Source: Thermincola carboxydiphila
GTDB taxonomy: Bacteria; Bacillota; Thermincolia; Thermincolales; UBA2595
Direction: 5' to 3'
Assembly: GCA_016841045.1 (NCBI GenBank)
Contig: JAENZX010000024.1
Location: 1-52,615 of the forward strand
Length of the DNA: 52,615 nt
Part shown: one piece after another, positions 16,435 to 26,823 of the stretch
Layout of the letters: every line of letters begins with the position of its first letter
Position numbering within the stretch: position 1 is the first letter of the stretch
The notes under the pieces: generated by a model
Databases searched by the model: none
Seen by the model: only the letters and a program-made list of their open reading frames with translations
Told to the model about the DNA's origin: nothing
Translations under genes and position numbers: made by a program

Positions 16435-16601
16435 GGCGTGGGCACTGAGTGATAAAAACAAAAATCTGGGTAAGCGGAGTTGGTCTTATTGGTCCGAGAA
16501 AACCGATCATTATGGTATATCAAAAGAAGGGAAAAATTAAATGAGAATGAATTACATGTAAATATAAAGGATATTTGCTGTGTTTTACGGAGGTGCGTTC
16601 A

Positions 16602-17243
16602 ATGAAATATATAAATCACGCTGAAGGTTCCTATAAAACGGCATTCAGCCAGAGCCGACAGAGGCTTCAGGCGTTGAAGCCCGAAGAAATAGTTAGCCGG
16701 TCTTTATGTAATTATGAGGAGAACAACAGCTGTCTTGTGTATAAGAGTTTTGGACATGATATTGAAATTTCTTACCCTGACGGGTTGATTAGGCTGTTGG
16801 GAAATGACAGTCTTTTAACCCTTGATTGGGCTCTGATTTTAATTAACTATTTATCCAGCGCAAAGTCTGCTTCAATAAACAACGAATGGGTTTCATACCG
16901 GGAGCTGCCCCAGGGAAATGTTTTTTACCCACACATAAGAATTCATGTCTTACAAGAGTTGGCACAGCTTTATTCCAATTGTGATAAAAGGGTTTTGGGA
17001 GAGGCCTTGCATAGTCTGGGCTTTATTTTAGTGAATTCTAACGCTGATTTGGATGTAGAAGGCAGCTTTGCCCCAAGAGTCCCTATTAGGATTCGTTTTT
17101 GGGAAGGTGAGGATGAAATACCAGCTTCCTGTCAGATATTATTTGACCGTACAGCCTCTGACCAGATGCATATAGAGGATCTTGCCGCACTATGCATCGT
17201 AATGAAGAATTTGATTTTAGCCATGTACGAGGGAACACAATGA
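16602..17243 (+). CDS. DUF3786 domain protein
   Basis: The 213-residue soluble protein matches the DUF3786 pattern: WVSYRELPQG in the middle, and near the C-terminus RIRFWEGEDEIPASCQILFD, then an ASDQMHIEDLA stretch. The family is of unknown function and common in strict anaerobes. ATG 16602 has CGGAGGTG upstream. The stop overlaps the next gene's start (ATGA), which implies coupled translation. Confidence 0.8.
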   Translation: MKYINHAEGSYKTAFSQSRQRLQALKPEEIVSRSLCNYEENNSCLVYKSFGHDIEISYPDGLIRLLGNDSLLTLDWALILINYLSSAKSASINNEWVSYRELPQGNVFYPHIRIHVLQELAQLYSNCDKRVLGEALHSLGFILVNSNADLDVEGSFAPRVPIRIRFWEGEDEIPASCQILFDRTASDQMHIEDLAALCIVMKNLILAMYEGTQ

Positions 17244-17782
17244 GAGCAGTGCATAAATATTTATTGTTACTAATTTTTTCAACAATTTTATTTTTGTATT
17301 TTTTTACTGGAGGAAAACCTCATACTGTTGAAGATGCCATTTCAAAAACTATGCCGTACAAAGTAAGCAGTATATTAGATATAGTTAAAATGCCAGGGGG
17401 AGCAATCGTTTTTTATCTTTCACCAAGGGATAATTATCAACTGATGGGAGTAGCTTTTTTCAAGGGGGATGACGAAAAAGGGTGGGAAATTGTTGGGCCG
17501 CGAGATTTGAGGGATTACCACGCTGACCAATTCTCTTTCAATGTCCAAACTGTTGCAGCTTTTAATGCACAAGGTCCTTTTGATGAAAGGCTGAAAGTAA
17601 TTTTTGGACAAATTAACGATAATGAGATCAAAGTTATTAAGGTAGGCGGGGCAGAAGTTGAATTTGCTAATGCAAAAATTATTCAAAATACTGAAGGCAG
17701 GTTTTATTATAAGGTTGGAAAGTATAACATTGTTCAAGGATTAAATAAGAATGGCGAAATAGTTCTTCAGGTAGGGCAGTAA
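17240..17782 (+). CDS. Membrane-anchored extracytoplasmic protein, unknown
   Basis: The 180-residue protein starts with a basic tail and one hydrophobic segment (about 8-25), which is a signal anchor. The rest is a soluble beta-rich domain without cysteines or recognised catalytic motifs. It is coupled to the DUF3786 gene by an ATGA overlap, with GAGGGA as ribosome site, and is followed by a terminator. No family recognised. Confidence 0.7.
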   Translation: MRAVHKYLLLLIFSTILFLYFFTGGKPHTVEDAISKTMPYKVSSILDIVKMPGGAIVFYLSPRDNYQLMGVAFFKGDDEKGWEIVGPRDLRDYHADQFSFNVQTVAAFNAQGPFDERLKVIFGQINDNEIKVIKVGGAEVEFANAKIIQNTEGRFYYKVGKYNIVQGLNKNGEIVLQVGQ

Positions 17783-17817
17783 AATGTACTAATGTGAGTT
17801 CGGTTTCCGTAGCATAG

Positions 17818-17850
17818 AAAAGATCTCGGCAGTAGCCCTGGTCTTTTTTT
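17818..17850 (+). terminator. Probable terminator
   Basis: AAAAGATC (17818-17825) pairs with GGTCTTTT (17840-17847) over a 14-base loop, followed by TTT. The pairing is AT-rich, so strength is moderate. Confidence 0.6.
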
Positions 17851-17919
17851 ATCTCCTGTCGTTTTCTGTGATACATTCATTCACATAGCTCTTAGAAGAG
17901 AAGATGTATGGAATGCTTG

Positions 17920-17978
17920 TTACACAAAATATTACACAAAACATTACGGATGACATGCCGTAATGTTTTGTGTATAAT
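17920..17978 (+). promoter_or_regulatory. Palindromic promoter-operator of the toxin-antitoxin locus
   Basis: ACACAAAACATTACGG (17934-17949) and CCGTAATGTTTTGTGT (17958-17973) form a perfect 16-bp inverted repeat with an 8-bp centre. ATGACA (17950-17955) and TATAAT (17973-17978), 17 bp apart, place the promoter's -35 in the centre and its spacer under the right arm. A 12-bp direct repeat (TTACACAAAATA, TTACACAAAACA; 17920-17943) extends the site. Autorepression by the antitoxin complex is the expected use. Confidence 0.8.
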
Positions 17979-18019
17979 TTACTTAGATTGTTGAATATAA
18001 TAAAGGGAGGTCATGTAAA

Positions 18020-18334
18020 GTGAGTGTGAATATTATGGAAAAAGAGCCTACTTTTACAAAAGAACAATTAATTACGGCCTCCAAAGCCTCAAAAAATTTT
18101 GGGGAGTTGCGGAAGAAAGCTCAGGTCAACCCAATGTTCGTTACTGATAATGGGGATATTGATACTGTAGTATTAGGGTATAAACATTTTGCTAATATGT
18201 TCCGGCGTTTAAGTGAACTTGAAGAACTTGATGAAGCCAGGATACTTACACAGAGGCTTGAAGAACTAGAACGTAATCCTTCTATAGGCGTTTCATGGAG
18301 AACAGTTAGACGTACGGGACGTGTAGATGAGTAA
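18020..18334 (+). CDS. Antitoxin, Phd/YefM or RelB-like
   Basis: The 104-residue protein pairs with the RelE-like gene that it overlaps by 8 bp. Its N-terminal half (SKASKNFGELRKKAQ, then FVTDNGDIDTVVLGYKHF) is typical of Phd/YefM-type DNA-binding antitoxins. The charged C-terminal helix (about 60-100) is the likely toxin-neutralising arm. GGGAGGT lies about nine bases before GTG 18020. The palindromic operator immediately upstream fits autoregulation. Confidence 0.78.
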   Translation: MSVNIMEKEPTFTKEQLITASKASKNFGELRKKAQVNPMFVTDNGDIDTVVLGYKHFANMFRRLSELEELDEARILTQRLEELERNPSIGVSWRTVRRTGRVDE

Positions 18335-18729
18335 ACGACGTTTTGAGATTAGATTTCATCCTGGAGCCTTAAAGGAATACCAGGACCTTGATAATTCTGC
18401 TGCTGAGATTGTGGACAAGGCTCTTGAAGAATTGGAAAACAGGACTGATGAAGTAGGGAAAACTTTACGTAACAACAACGATACCAAACTGGCAGGGTGT
18501 AAAGAGATTAAACTTAGGGGAGCCGGAATACGAATCATTTATAGAATAACCAATGAGATAGTAGATATATTAAAAGTTGTCTATGTTCCTGGCGATAGAA
18601 CGCCGAAGTGCGGATTTTTTTTTAAAATTGGCGAATTCGAGATATAAGACGTTTAAAGGTGTTCCTAAAGATAAATTAGAAAAGCATCTCGGCAAACAAA
18701 GCAAATGGAAGACTAATAAAAAAGACTAG
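18327..18729 (+). pseudogene. RelE/ParE-family toxin with a single-base frameshift
   Basis: RelE-type toxins cleave mRNA on the ribosome. The frame from ATG 18327 runs 106 codons to 18647, but its last 20 residues are unlike the family. A +1 correction near 18586-18590 (gttCctggcg, apparently one extra C) joins ILKVVYV to LAIERRSADFFLKLANSRYK and continues to TAG at 18727. This restores the expected C-terminus, with its conserved basic residues, as a protein of about 133 residues. The toxin is therefore likely disabled, unless the base is an assembly error or the shift is programmed. Confidence 0.8.
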
Positions 18730-18808
18730 ATATTTACTAAGAAGTGGTTTCTGTACTCAACAGGAATCATTTTTTTTAGTTTTCACAGAAAGACATAAGC
18801 TCTCACAA

Positions 18809-19240
18809 TCTTTTTCTTTCTCCCAAAGGTTCGCTATTGCGGTTTTTTACTTTCAGTAGAGATTCTAGCCGATGCAGCGGCTTAATGTTGTCTCAGAATC
18901 GTTTGTCAACTTGCCGCCTTCAATTGCAAACCGGCCGGGCGGAGGACAGCTGTCGAGCATCCCTTAAGTGGCTAATTTTTACGACAAAAAACTTAACCTT
19001 GAAGTCTTTTTCTTCTTTTCACCCAAAAGTATAGCTGTTACTGGTGTTTTGCTTACAGTAGAGAGTTTAGCCGTTTGCGGAAATTTTCATTGTGTAACTA
19101 TCGTCTGTCAACTTACCGAATCAAATTTTAAATCAGCAGGGCGGAGGCCACGCTTGGAGCTGTCATCTTGGCAACCACTGTAGCCCAAACCTTCTTTTTC
19201 TTTTCACTCCCCCAACGGCCCCTGCTCATTTTTCATGAGC
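18809..19240. repeat. Degenerate tandem repeat of about 190 bp, two copies plus a partial
   Basis: Units start with TCTTTTTCTT and a following CCCAA at about 18809, 19005 and 19193. Units 1 and 2 then share CAGTAGAGA..TAGCCG, TCGTTTGTCAACTT versus TCGTCTGTCAACTT, and GGGCGGAGG. Divergence is high, so the duplication is old or the conserved blocks are under selection. A hairpin GCTCAT/ATGAGC (19224-19240) lies in the third, partial unit. No gene is supported between 18730 and 19452. Confidence 0.65.
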
Positions 19241-19336
19241 CTAAATTCAAGCGTCTTTTTCGCTATAAACTCTCGGCCCGAGCAAAAAGCCTCTACACTG
19301 CAGCCATGAAAAATAGAACATCCATTTTTTCCTTCC

Positions 19337-19366
19337 TTGTTTAGCTCTTTTCCAAAATGTTATAAT
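19337..19366 (+). promoter_or_regulatory. Probable sigma-A promoter of the uvr operon
   Basis: TTGTTT (19337-19342), an 18-bp spacer and TATAAT (19361-19366); a second overlapping TATAAT begins at 19366. It lies just upstream of the LexA site. Confidence 0.55.
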
Positions 19367-19405
19367 ATAATGATTGAAAATTTTATGATAACGCCTGTTT
19401 CTTGC

Positions 19406-19419
19406 CAAACATATGTTCT
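19406..19419 (+). promoter_or_regulatory. LexA (SOS) operator of uvrB
   Basis: CAAACATATGTTCT differs at one central-arm base from the Gram-positive SOS core GAACATATGTTC. It lies between the -10 element and the ribosome site of uvrB, a well-established SOS gene, so LexA repression is the natural reading. Confidence 0.72.
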
Positions 19420-19452
19420 TTTGATAAAATGTCATCAAGGGTGGAGATAGAT

Positions 19453-21432
19453 ATGCAGTTCAAACTAAAATCCGAATTCAAGCCAACCGGTGACCAGCCA
19501 CAGGCCATAGACAGGCTTGCCGAAGGCATTAATAAAGGTCTTAAACATCAAACTCTCCTTGGCGTTACCGGCTCAGGTAAAACTTTTACCATGGCCAATG
19601 TTATAGCCAAGGTAAATAAGCCTACTCTAATAATAGCTCACAACAAGACATTGGCAGCCCAGCTCTGCGGGGAGTTCAAGGAATTTTTCCCTGATAATGC
19701 GGTGGAATATTTCGTTAGCTACTACGACTACTACCAGCCTGAAGCTTACATCGCACAGACTGACACATATATAGAAAAGGATGCATCTATAAACGAGGAG
19801 ATTGAAAAGCTGCGCCACTCGGCTACAGCAGCACTCTTTGAACGGCGTGATGTAATCATTGTGGCCAGTGTTTCATGCATATATGGCCTCGGTGATCCTG
19901 AGGAGTACAAGAACCTGGTGCTTTCCATCAGAAAGGGTGCCGAACTGGGCAGGGACAAAGTTTTGCGTAAGCTGGTGGATATTCAGTATTCTCGTAATGA
20001 TATGAACTTTGTCAGGGGTACTTTCCGGGTGAGGGGAGATATCGTTGAGATCTTTCCAGCCTCGTATACTGAACGGGCTGTAAGGGTTGAATTTTTTGGT
20101 GATGAAGTTGACCGCATTGTGGAGATAGATACTTTAACCGGAGAGATTATAGGTGACCGTAGTCATATTTCTATTTACCCAGCTAGCCACTTTGCCACAT
20201 CCAAGGAAAAGCTGGATAGGGCTATTATTGATATACAAGAAGAGCTCAAAGAAAGGCTGGCCCAGCTTAATAAAGAGAATAAACTTCTGGAGGCTCAGCG
20301 TTTAGAGCAGAGGACTAACTTTGATATAGAGATGATGCAGGAGATGGGCTACTGTTCAGGTATTGAGAATTACTCGAGACATATAACAGGGCGACAGCCG
20401 GGGGAACCGCCATTCACCTTGATGGACTATTTCCCGGATGATTATCTTATAATCGTAGATGAATCACATGTTACACTTCCCCAGGTTAGGGGAATGTATG
20501 AGGGCGACAGGGCAAGGAAGCAGTCTTTGATAGAACATGGGTTCAGGCTTCCTTCTGCTCTTGATAACAGGCCCTTTAGGTTTCCGGAGTTTGAGGAGAG
20601 GGTTAAGCAAATAGTATATGTTTCAGCTACTCCCGGGCCTTATGAACAGGAACACAACCAGCAGGTGGTGGAACAAATCCTCCGGCCTACAGGTTTACTG
20701 GATCCTGAGATAAATGTGAGGCCTATAAAGGGTCAGATTGATGACCTGCTGGAAGAGATCAGGGAGCGTGTCACAAAGAATGAAAGGGTACTGGTTACTA
20801 CGCTCACCAAGAGGATGGCTGAAGACCTGACTGACTATCTTAAGGAAACCGGTATAAAAGTAAGATACCTTCATTCTGATATAAAAACCTTGGAACGGAT
20901 GGAGATAATCAGGGAATTGCGACTTGGTGTCTTTGACGTCTTAGTGGGTATAAACCTGCTGCGGGAAGGACTGGACCTGCCTGAAGTATCCCTTGTCACT
21001 ATCCTGGATGCCGATAAGGAAGGGTTCCTGAGATCAGAACGGTCTCTTATTCAGACTATCGGTCGGGCGGCCAGGAACGTTGAAGGTAAAGTTATAATGT
21101 ATGCTGATAAAATTACTGACTCCATGGCCAAAGCCATTGGTGAAACCACCCGACGGCGGGAGATACAGTCGGAATATAACCGGGTTAACAATATTACACC
21201 TCAAACTATTAAAAAAGCAGTCAGAGATGTTATTGAGGCCACGAGGGCGGCAGAGCCTGAGGCTGTCTATAACGCACTGCCCCGGGTAGATAAAATGTCA
21301 GGCCGCGAACTGAAAAAGTTTATTGCCGGACTGGAAAAAGACATGAGCGAAGCAGCCAAACACCTTGAATTCGAAAAAGCTGCGCAGCTTAGGGATATGA
21401 TTATTGAGCTGAGAACAAAGGCGAGAAAATAG
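19453..21432 (+). CDS. uvrB: Excinuclease ABC subunit B
   Basis: UvrB verifies DNA damage delivered by UvrA and recruits UvrC in nucleotide excision repair. The 659-residue helicase-like protein has Walker A GVTGSGKT (37-44), the tyrosine-rich beta-hairpin region ([10 protein letters not shown], about 92-101), helicase motifs including DESH, and a C-terminal UVR motif (about 625-655). ATG 19453 is chosen because AGGGTGGAG ends seven bases before it; the frame is open upstream to 19402. It opens a uvrB-uvrA-uvrC operon behind a LexA box. Confidence 0.97.
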   Translation: MQFKLKSEFKPTGDQPQAIDRLAEGINKGLKHQTLLGVTGSGKTFTMANVIAKVNKPTLIIAHNKTLAAQLCGEFKEFFPDNAVEYFVSYYDYYQPEAYIAQTDTYIEKDASINEEIEKLRHSATAALFERRDVIIVASVSCIYGLGDPEEYKNLVLSIRKGAELGRDKVLRKLVDIQYSRNDMNFVRGTFRVRGDIVEIFPASYTERAVRVEFFGDEVDRIVEIDTLTGEIIGDRSHISIYPASHFATSKEKLDRAIIDIQEELKERLAQLNKENKLLEAQRLEQRTNFDIEMMQEMGYCSGIENYSRHITGRQPGEPPFTLMDYFPDDYLIIVDESHVTLPQVRGMYEGDRARKQSLIEHGFRLPSALDNRPFRFPEFEERVKQIVYVSATPGPYEQEHNQQVVEQILRPTGLLDPEINVRPIKGQIDDLLEEIRERVTKNERVLVTTLTKRMAEDLTDYLKETGIKVRYLHSDIKTLERMEIIRELRLGVFDVLVGINLLREGLDLPEVSLVTILDADKEGFLRSERSLIQTIGRAARNVEGKVIMYADKITDSMAKAIGETTRRREIQSEYNRVNNITPQTIKKAVRDVIEATRAAEPEAVYNALPRVDKMSGRELKKFIAGLEKDMSEAAKHLEFEKAAQLRDMIIELRTKARK

Positions 21433-21460
21433 TTGCTTGCAATACTTAACGGAGGTTAAC

Positions 21461-24319
21461 ATGGCAAAAGATAAAATTATAGTTAAGGGAGCACGGGTCC
21501 ACAACCTTAAAAATATAGATGTGGCTATTCCACGAGACAAACTGGTGGTTATCACCGGTTTGAGCGGCTCAGGCAAGTCTTCACTTGCCTTTGATACCAT
21601 TTATGCCGAAGGCCAGAGAAGGTATGTTGAGTCTTTGTCTGCCTATGCGCGGCAGTTCCTGGGTCAGATGGACAAACCTGATGTGGACTATATTGAGGGT
21701 CTTTCTCCGGCTATTTCTATTGACCAGAAGACCACCAGCAGGAACCCGCGTTCAACGGTGGGTACAGTAACAGAGATATATGACTACCTTAGGCTGTTAT
21801 TTGCCCGGATTGGACATCCTCACTGCCCGGAGTGCGGCAGAAAGATTTCCCAGCAGACTGTTGAGCAGATGGTGGACAGCCTTTTGGAGCTCCCGGAAGG
21901 AACACGGCTTCAGATACTGGCTCCCCTTGTTAAGGGCCGTAAAGGCGAGCATGCTAAGGTTTTTGAAGACATCCGCAAGGCCGGCTATGTAAGGGTGAGG
22001 GTCAATGGGGAAATGCGCGAGGTTTCCGAAGAAATCAAGTTGGAGAAGAATAAAAAACACACAATCGAGGCAGTGGTAGACCGTATAGTGGTTCGGCCTG
22101 ACACCGGTTCCCGGCTTGCTGACTCCCTTGAATTGGCCCTAAATCTGGCCGGTGGAACTGTAAAGGTTGATGTAATCGACGGAGAAGAAAAGGTTTTCAG
22201 CCAGAACTTTGCCTGCGCAGAGTGTGGAATCAGCATGGAAGAAATCTCACCACGGATGTTTTCCTTTAATAACCCTTATGGAGCCTGCCCTGATTGCAGC
22301 GGATTGGGGATCAAGATGGAGATAGACCCTGATCTTATAATAACTGATAGGTCCAAACCCTTATCTCAGGGGGTAATCCAGCCCTGGAGTTCACCGGGCA
22401 GCTGGTACTTCCAGGCTCTGACCAATGTGGGGAAGGCCTATGGCTTTACTATGGATACACCTATTGATCAGCTGACAGATACACAGTTAGAAGTGGTTCT
22501 TTATGGTACAGGCGAGAAAAAGATTGAATACCGCCTTGAAAAGGAAGGGCGCAGTCATGTTTTTCAGGGAGCCTTTGAAGGGATTGTGGGTAATCTGTCC
22601 CGCCGATACAAAGAGACCGACTCTGAGTACATGAGGGAAGAGATTGAGACATATATGAGTACTAAACTCTGTCCCAAGTGTCAGGGGGCAAGGCTGAAGC
22701 CTGAGAGCCTGTCAGTAAGGATAGATACATTGAATGTTCATGATGTGACAAGACTAACTGTAAAAGAGGCTTTGAAGTTTTTTGAAGGGCTGCAGCTTAC
22801 TGAGAGGGAAAACATTATCAGCCGCCAGATTATGAAGGAAATAAAGGAACGACTTGGTTTTCTTGTAAATGTTGGTCTGGATTATATCACCCTTGACCGG
22901 GCCGCTGGTACGTTATCAGGTGGCGAGTCCCAGCGTATAAGGCTGGCTACCCAGATAGGCTCCAGTCTCGTGGGTGTATTATATATACTGGATGAGCCCA
23001 GCATAGGACTTCATCAGAGGGACAACCAGCGGCTTATTAAGACCCTGGAGCACCTTCGTGATATCGGGAACACCCTCATAGTGGTTGAACATGATGAGGA
23101 TACTATGGCAGCTGCTGACCACATAATTGACATAGGTCCCGGAGCGGGGGAACACGGTGGACGTGTTGTCGCTGAGGGTACTTTGAAAGAAATATTAAAG
23201 GTGAAAGAATCTGTTACAGGCCAGTATCTGAGCGGCAGGAAGAAGATACCCGTACCGGTTGTAAGGAGAACGCCAAACGGTAAGTGGATTGAAATACTGG
23301 GAGCAGTTGAAAACAATCTCAAGAATATAAACGTAAAAATTCCGATGGGTGTTTTTGTTAGTGTTACTGGAGTATCTGGCAGTGGCAAAAGTACTCTCAT
23401 AAATGAGATACTTCATAAACGCCTTGCCCATCAGCTTCACGGGGCAAAAGCAAGGCCCGGAGCACATAAGGATATTTTAGGTATCGAACATCTTGATAAG
23501 ATTATAGATATAGATCAGTCACCAATCGGTCGTACACCGCGATCCAACCCGGCCACTTATACGGGTGTATTTGATGGTATCAGGGAGATATTTGCCATGA
23601 CTCCAGAAGCAAAGGTCCGTGGTTATAAAGCTGGACGATTCAGTTTCAATGTCAGGGGAGGCCGCTGTGAGGCATGCAGGGGAGATGGGGTAAATAAGAT
23701 TGAGATGCACTTCCTTCCTGATGTTTACGTTACCTGTGAAGTCTGCAAAGGTAAGCGTTACAACAGGGAGACCCTTGAGGTAAAATATAAAGGCAAGACT
23801 ATCTCTGATGTGCTTGATATGATTGTTGATGAAGCAGTTGACTTCTTTAAAAATATCCCTAAGATTTACCGTAAATTAAAAACATTACAGGATGTCGGGC
23901 TGGGCTATATACGGCTTGGACAGCCTGCCACCACCCTGTCAGGGGGAGAGGCCCAAAGGGTTAAGCTGGCTACTGAACTAAGCCGCCGCAGCAACGGTAA
24001 AACTCTGTATATTCTAGATGAGCCAACAACAGGACTTCATATAGCAGACATTCATAAACTGCTTGGTGTACTGGACCGTCTGGTGGAAGCCGGTGACACT
24101 GTTCTTGTAATTGAGCATAATCTTGATGTAATAAAGACAGCCGACTACATTATTGACCTCGGCCCTGAGGGAGGGGACAGGGGTGGGACGGTAGTGGCTG
24201 AAGGAACCCCGGAAGAAGTGGCTGATGTGTCTGCTTCCTATACGGGTCAGTTCTTAAAGCAGGTACTGGAGCGTGAAAAAATTGGACCTGGCGGAAAAGC
24301 TGAAGCGGTTACCGGATAG
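21461..24319 (+). CDS. uvrA: Excinuclease ABC subunit A
   Basis: UvrA is the dimeric damage sensor that loads UvrB on DNA. The 952-residue protein has two ABC modules, each with Walker A (GLSGSGKSS near 31-39 and GVSGSGKST near 640) and signature ([16 protein letters not shown]), plus several CxxC pairs for its zinc modules (CPEC, CPDC, CPKC, CEAC, CEVC). GGAGGT is five bases before ATG 21461. The 3' end overlaps uvrC by 47 bp. Confidence 0.97.
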   Translation: MAKDKIIVKGARVHNLKNIDVAIPRDKLVVITGLSGSGKSSLAFDTIYAEGQRRYVESLSAYARQFLGQMDKPDVDYIEGLSPAISIDQKTTSRNPRSTVGTVTEIYDYLRLLFARIGHPHCPECGRKISQQTVEQMVDSLLELPEGTRLQILAPLVKGRKGEHAKVFEDIRKAGYVRVRVNGEMREVSEEIKLEKNKKHTIEAVVDRIVVRPDTGSRLADSLELALNLAGGTVKVDVIDGEEKVFSQNFACAECGISMEEISPRMFSFNNPYGACPDCSGLGIKMEIDPDLIITDRSKPLSQGVIQPWSSPGSWYFQALTNVGKAYGFTMDTPIDQLTDTQLEVVLYGTGEKKIEYRLEKEGRSHVFQGAFEGIVGNLSRRYKETDSEYMREEIETYMSTKLCPKCQGARLKPESLSVRIDTLNVHDVTRLTVKEALKFFEGLQLTERENIISRQIMKEIKERLGFLVNVGLDYITLDRAAGTLSGGESQRIRLATQIGSSLVGVLYILDEPSIGLHQRDNQRLIKTLEHLRDIGNTLIVVEHDEDTMAAADHIIDIGPGAGEHGGRVVAEGTLKEILKVKESVTGQYLSGRKKIPVPVVRRTPNGKWIEILGAVENNLKNINVKIPMGVFVSVTGVSGSGKSTLINEILHKRLAHQLHGAKARPGAHKDILGIEHLDKIIDIDQSPIGRTPRSNPATYTGVFDGIREIFAMTPEAKVRGYKAGRFSFNVRGGRCEACRGDGVNKIEMHFLPDVYVTCEVCKGKRYNRETLEVKYKGKTISDVLDMIVDEAVDFFKNIPKIYRKLKTLQDVGLGYIRLGQPATTLSGGEAQRVKLATELSRRSNGKTLYILDEPTTGLHIADIHKLLGVLDRLVEAGDTVLVIEHNLDVIKTADYIIDLGPEGGDRGGTVVAEGTPEEVADVSASYTGQFLKQVLEREKIGPGGKAEAVTG

Positions 24320-26138
24320 CCCCGGTGTCTATTTATTTAAGAACGGGGCAGGAGATATAATATATGTTGGCAAGGCCGTATCCCTTAAAAACAGGGTGCG
24401 GTCTTATTTCCAGTCCACAAGGAACCACAGCCCCAAAGTCACAAGCCTGGTAAGCCAGATTGCTGATTTGGAATACATTCTCACAGACACCGAAGTAGAG
24501 GCCCTTATACTTGAGTGCAATCTCATTAAAAAACACAGGCCCAGGTACAATGTAAGGCTGGTGGATGACAAGACTTATCCCTATGTAAAGGTGACTTTTG
24601 ATGAGAAATTTCCCAGGCTTTTTATGACGAGGAAAGTTATCAGGGACGGGGCGCGTTACTATGGGCCATATACAGATGCGGGGGCTCTTAGGGAGACCCT
24701 CAGTATCCTTAAAAAAACTTTTCCCATCAGGTCATGTAAGCAAAAATCCGTGGACAGGCAGAACCGTCCGTGTCTCAATCATCATATAGGCAGGTGTCTT
24801 GCTCCCTGCTCAGGAGAAGTTGACCCCCAAATTTATACCGAAATGATAAACAATGTATGCATGTTTCTTGAAGGAAGGCAGGAGGACCTGGTAAAGCATC
24901 TTACCATCCGGATGGAAGAAGCGGCTCAGGACCTAAGGTTTGAAGAGGCAGCTAACCTGAGGGACCAGATAAGGTCGATAGAAAAAGTGGTGGAAAAACA
25001 AAAAATAGTATCTGCCGAACTGACAGACCAGGATGTTGTTGCATCTGCCCGGGAGGGTGAAATAGCATGTGTTTCTGTCTTCTTTATTAGAGGCGGCAAA
25101 CTGTTGGGAAGGGAGCATTTCATTCTTGATGAAACAGCGGAAATGGATGAGAGTGAACTTCTGACAGCTTTTGTTAAACAGTACTATATTCAGGTGGAAT
25201 ACATTCCAAAAGAAATACTGCTATCGTCGTCGCTAAACGAGGAAGATGTAATCACAAAGTGGTTAGAGCGTAAACGAGGCAGCAAGGTGCGCCTTAAAGT
25301 ACCCCAAAGGGGTGAAAAAGTCAAGCTGTTGGAAATGGCGGAGAAAAATGCTGCTGAGGAATTAGCACAGCACCGTGCCCAGGAGGAACAGGCCAGACTT
25401 AAGCTCCAGAGTGCACTGCTGGGTCTGAAGGAATATCTGGAATTGGCCGCGCTGCCGAGGCGAATAGAGTGCTATGATATATCCAACATACAGGGAACTG
25501 AGTCAGTAGGTTCAATGGTCGTTTTTGTGGATGGGAAGCCGCGTAATGATTTGTACCGGAGGTTTAAAATAAAAACAGTTGAAGGCCCTAATGACTTTGC
25601 CAGTATGCAGGAAATAATAAAAAGACGCTTTAGCAGAGCTCTTAAGGAAATAGAGGCTATAGAACAGGGAAAAATGGACAGAATCAATGCTAAATTTGCG
25701 GAGCTACCTAGTTTGGTCATCATTGACGGCGGTAAAGGGCAGTTGAATGCTGCCAGGGAAGTGATGTATGAACTGGGTTTTAAGCCAATTCCCACCTTCG
25801 GCCTGGCCAAAGAACATGAATACCTGTTTGGAGAGGGTAATCCTGAACCTGTAATTTTACCAAGGAATTCTGAGAGCCTTTACCTGGTGCAGCGAATACG
25901 GGATGAAGCCCACAGGTTTGCCATAACTTATCACCGTAATTTACGGGGCAAGCGTTCCCTTAAATCCATTCTGGATGATATACCAGGGATAGGGGTCAAG
26001 AGAAGAAAGGCTTTGATGGAACACTTCCGTTCTATAGCTGCTATCAGAAAAGCTGCAGTGGAGGAACTGGCTGAGGTACCGGGATTTAACCGTATTGTGG
26101 CTGAGACAGTTTACGAGTATTTTCAGCAGGAAGAGTAA
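24273..26138 (+). CDS. uvrC: Excinuclease ABC subunit C
   Basis: UvrC makes the two incisions around a lesion. The 621-residue protein has the N-terminal GIY-YIG nuclease ([18 protein letters not shown], about 18-35), a UVR motif (about 205-240) for UvrB contact, the RNase H-like nuclease domain (about 385-545, including CYDISN and [10 protein letters not shown]), and C-terminal helix-hairpin-helix repeats. The GTG start lies inside uvrA. A TTG nine bases later is an alternative. All three excision genes in one operon is less common than uvrBA alone. Confidence 0.96.
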   Translation: MKKLDLAEKLKRLPDSPGVYLFKNGAGDIIYVGKAVSLKNRVRSYFQSTRNHSPKVTSLVSQIADLEYILTDTEVEALILECNLIKKHRPRYNVRLVDDKTYPYVKVTFDEKFPRLFMTRKVIRDGARYYGPYTDAGALRETLSILKKTFPIRSCKQKSVDRQNRPCLNHHIGRCLAPCSGEVDPQIYTEMINNVCMFLEGRQEDLVKHLTIRMEEAAQDLRFEEAANLRDQIRSIEKVVEKQKIVSAELTDQDVVASAREGEIACVSVFFIRGGKLLGREHFILDETAEMDESELLTAFVKQYYIQVEYIPKEILLSSSLNEEDVITKWLERKRGSKVRLKVPQRGEKVKLLEMAEKNAAEELAQHRAQEEQARLKLQSALLGLKEYLELAALPRRIECYDISNIQGTESVGSMVVFVDGKPRNDLYRRFKIKTVEGPNDFASMQEIIKRRFSRALKEIEAIEQGKMDRINAKFAELPSLVIIDGGKGQLNAAREVMYELGFKPIPTFGLAKEHEYLFGEGNPEPVILPRNSESLYLVQRIRDEAHRFAITYHRNLRGKRSLKSILDDIPGIGVKRRKALMEHFRSIAAIRKAAVEELAEVPGFNRIVAETVYEYFQQEE

Positions 26139-26396
26139 GGAGTGGAGAGTGACGAGTGGAGAGTGGCCCCCCAAAGTAGCCATAACGTAGGATAGAAAGC
26201 ATAAATTTGGCGTCAGCAGTCACTCTCTGCGTTTCTTTGCGTTCTTTGCGGTTGTCTTTTCTTTCAGCGGTTTGTTAGTGCTAGTTAGTGGCGATTTGTA
26301 GGTAGTGGACGTTGAAAGGAATGGGATTTTCTTGGAGAAAATAAAGACATTATGTGGTATGATATAGAAAAAGGGGTTTAAAAAGGAGGAATCGGC
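26139..26396. other. Intergenic gap with short G/A and C/T repeats
   Basis: GAGTGGAGAGTG occurs twice in near-tandem just after uvrC (about 26140-26166), followed by CTCTGCGTTTCTTTGCGTTCTTTGCGGTT, a T/G-rich near-repeat. No gene, terminator or clear promoter is evident. A weak TATGAT lies near 26358. Confidence 0.5.
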
Positions 26397-26759
26397 ATGA
26401 GAGGTCTTGCAGTGCGTTGGATTCTAAATGCTTTGGCGCTTCTAGTTACCGCATGGCTTTTGCCTGGTATTGAGCTTAATGGGATTAGTGCAGCTCTTTT
26501 GACCGCGTTGGTCCTGGGGGTGGTAAATGCAGTGATTAGGCCTATTGTTTTGTTGTTTACCCTTCCTTTTAACATCTTAACCCTTGGTTTGTTTACCCTT
26601 GTGATAAATGCTTCAATGATGATGATTGCAGCTTCAGCCGTGAGGGGGTTTGAGGTATCGGGTTTCTGGTCCGCTTTTTTTGGGGCAATATTCCTGACAA
26701 TTATCAGTGGGCTGATAAGCGCTCTGGTCTTGGACCACTCAGGAAAGCGTAGATACTAG
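26397..26759 (+). CDS. YvlD/phage holin family 4 membrane protein
   Basis: The 120-residue protein has four hydrophobic segments with the conserved start RWILNALALL and the central VNAVIRPIVLLFTLPFN block of the PF04020 (DUF360, YvlD) family. The phage holin label is historical; members are chromosomal in many Firmicutes and YvlD is linked to envelope stress. AAGGAGGA precedes the ATG. It stands alone before the HAD gene. Confidence 0.85.
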   Translation: MRGLAVRWILNALALLVTAWLLPGIELNGISAALLTALVLGVVNAVIRPIVLLFTLPFNILTLGLFTLVINASMMMIAASAVRGFEVSGFWSAFFGAIFLTIISGLISALVLDHSGKRRY

Positions 26760-26823
26760 AAAGTGCAGATACTGAAAAGTTCATGAAGTTTTGCTAACAG
26801 AAGTACTTAGGAGGTTTGCAATA

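Noticed and set aside
16283-16540. 85-codon open frame
   Set aside because: It lies across structured repeat B and the terminator arm.
18809-19240. CRISPR array
   Set aside because: Units of about 190 bp are too long and too diverged, and there are no short identical repeats or cas genes.
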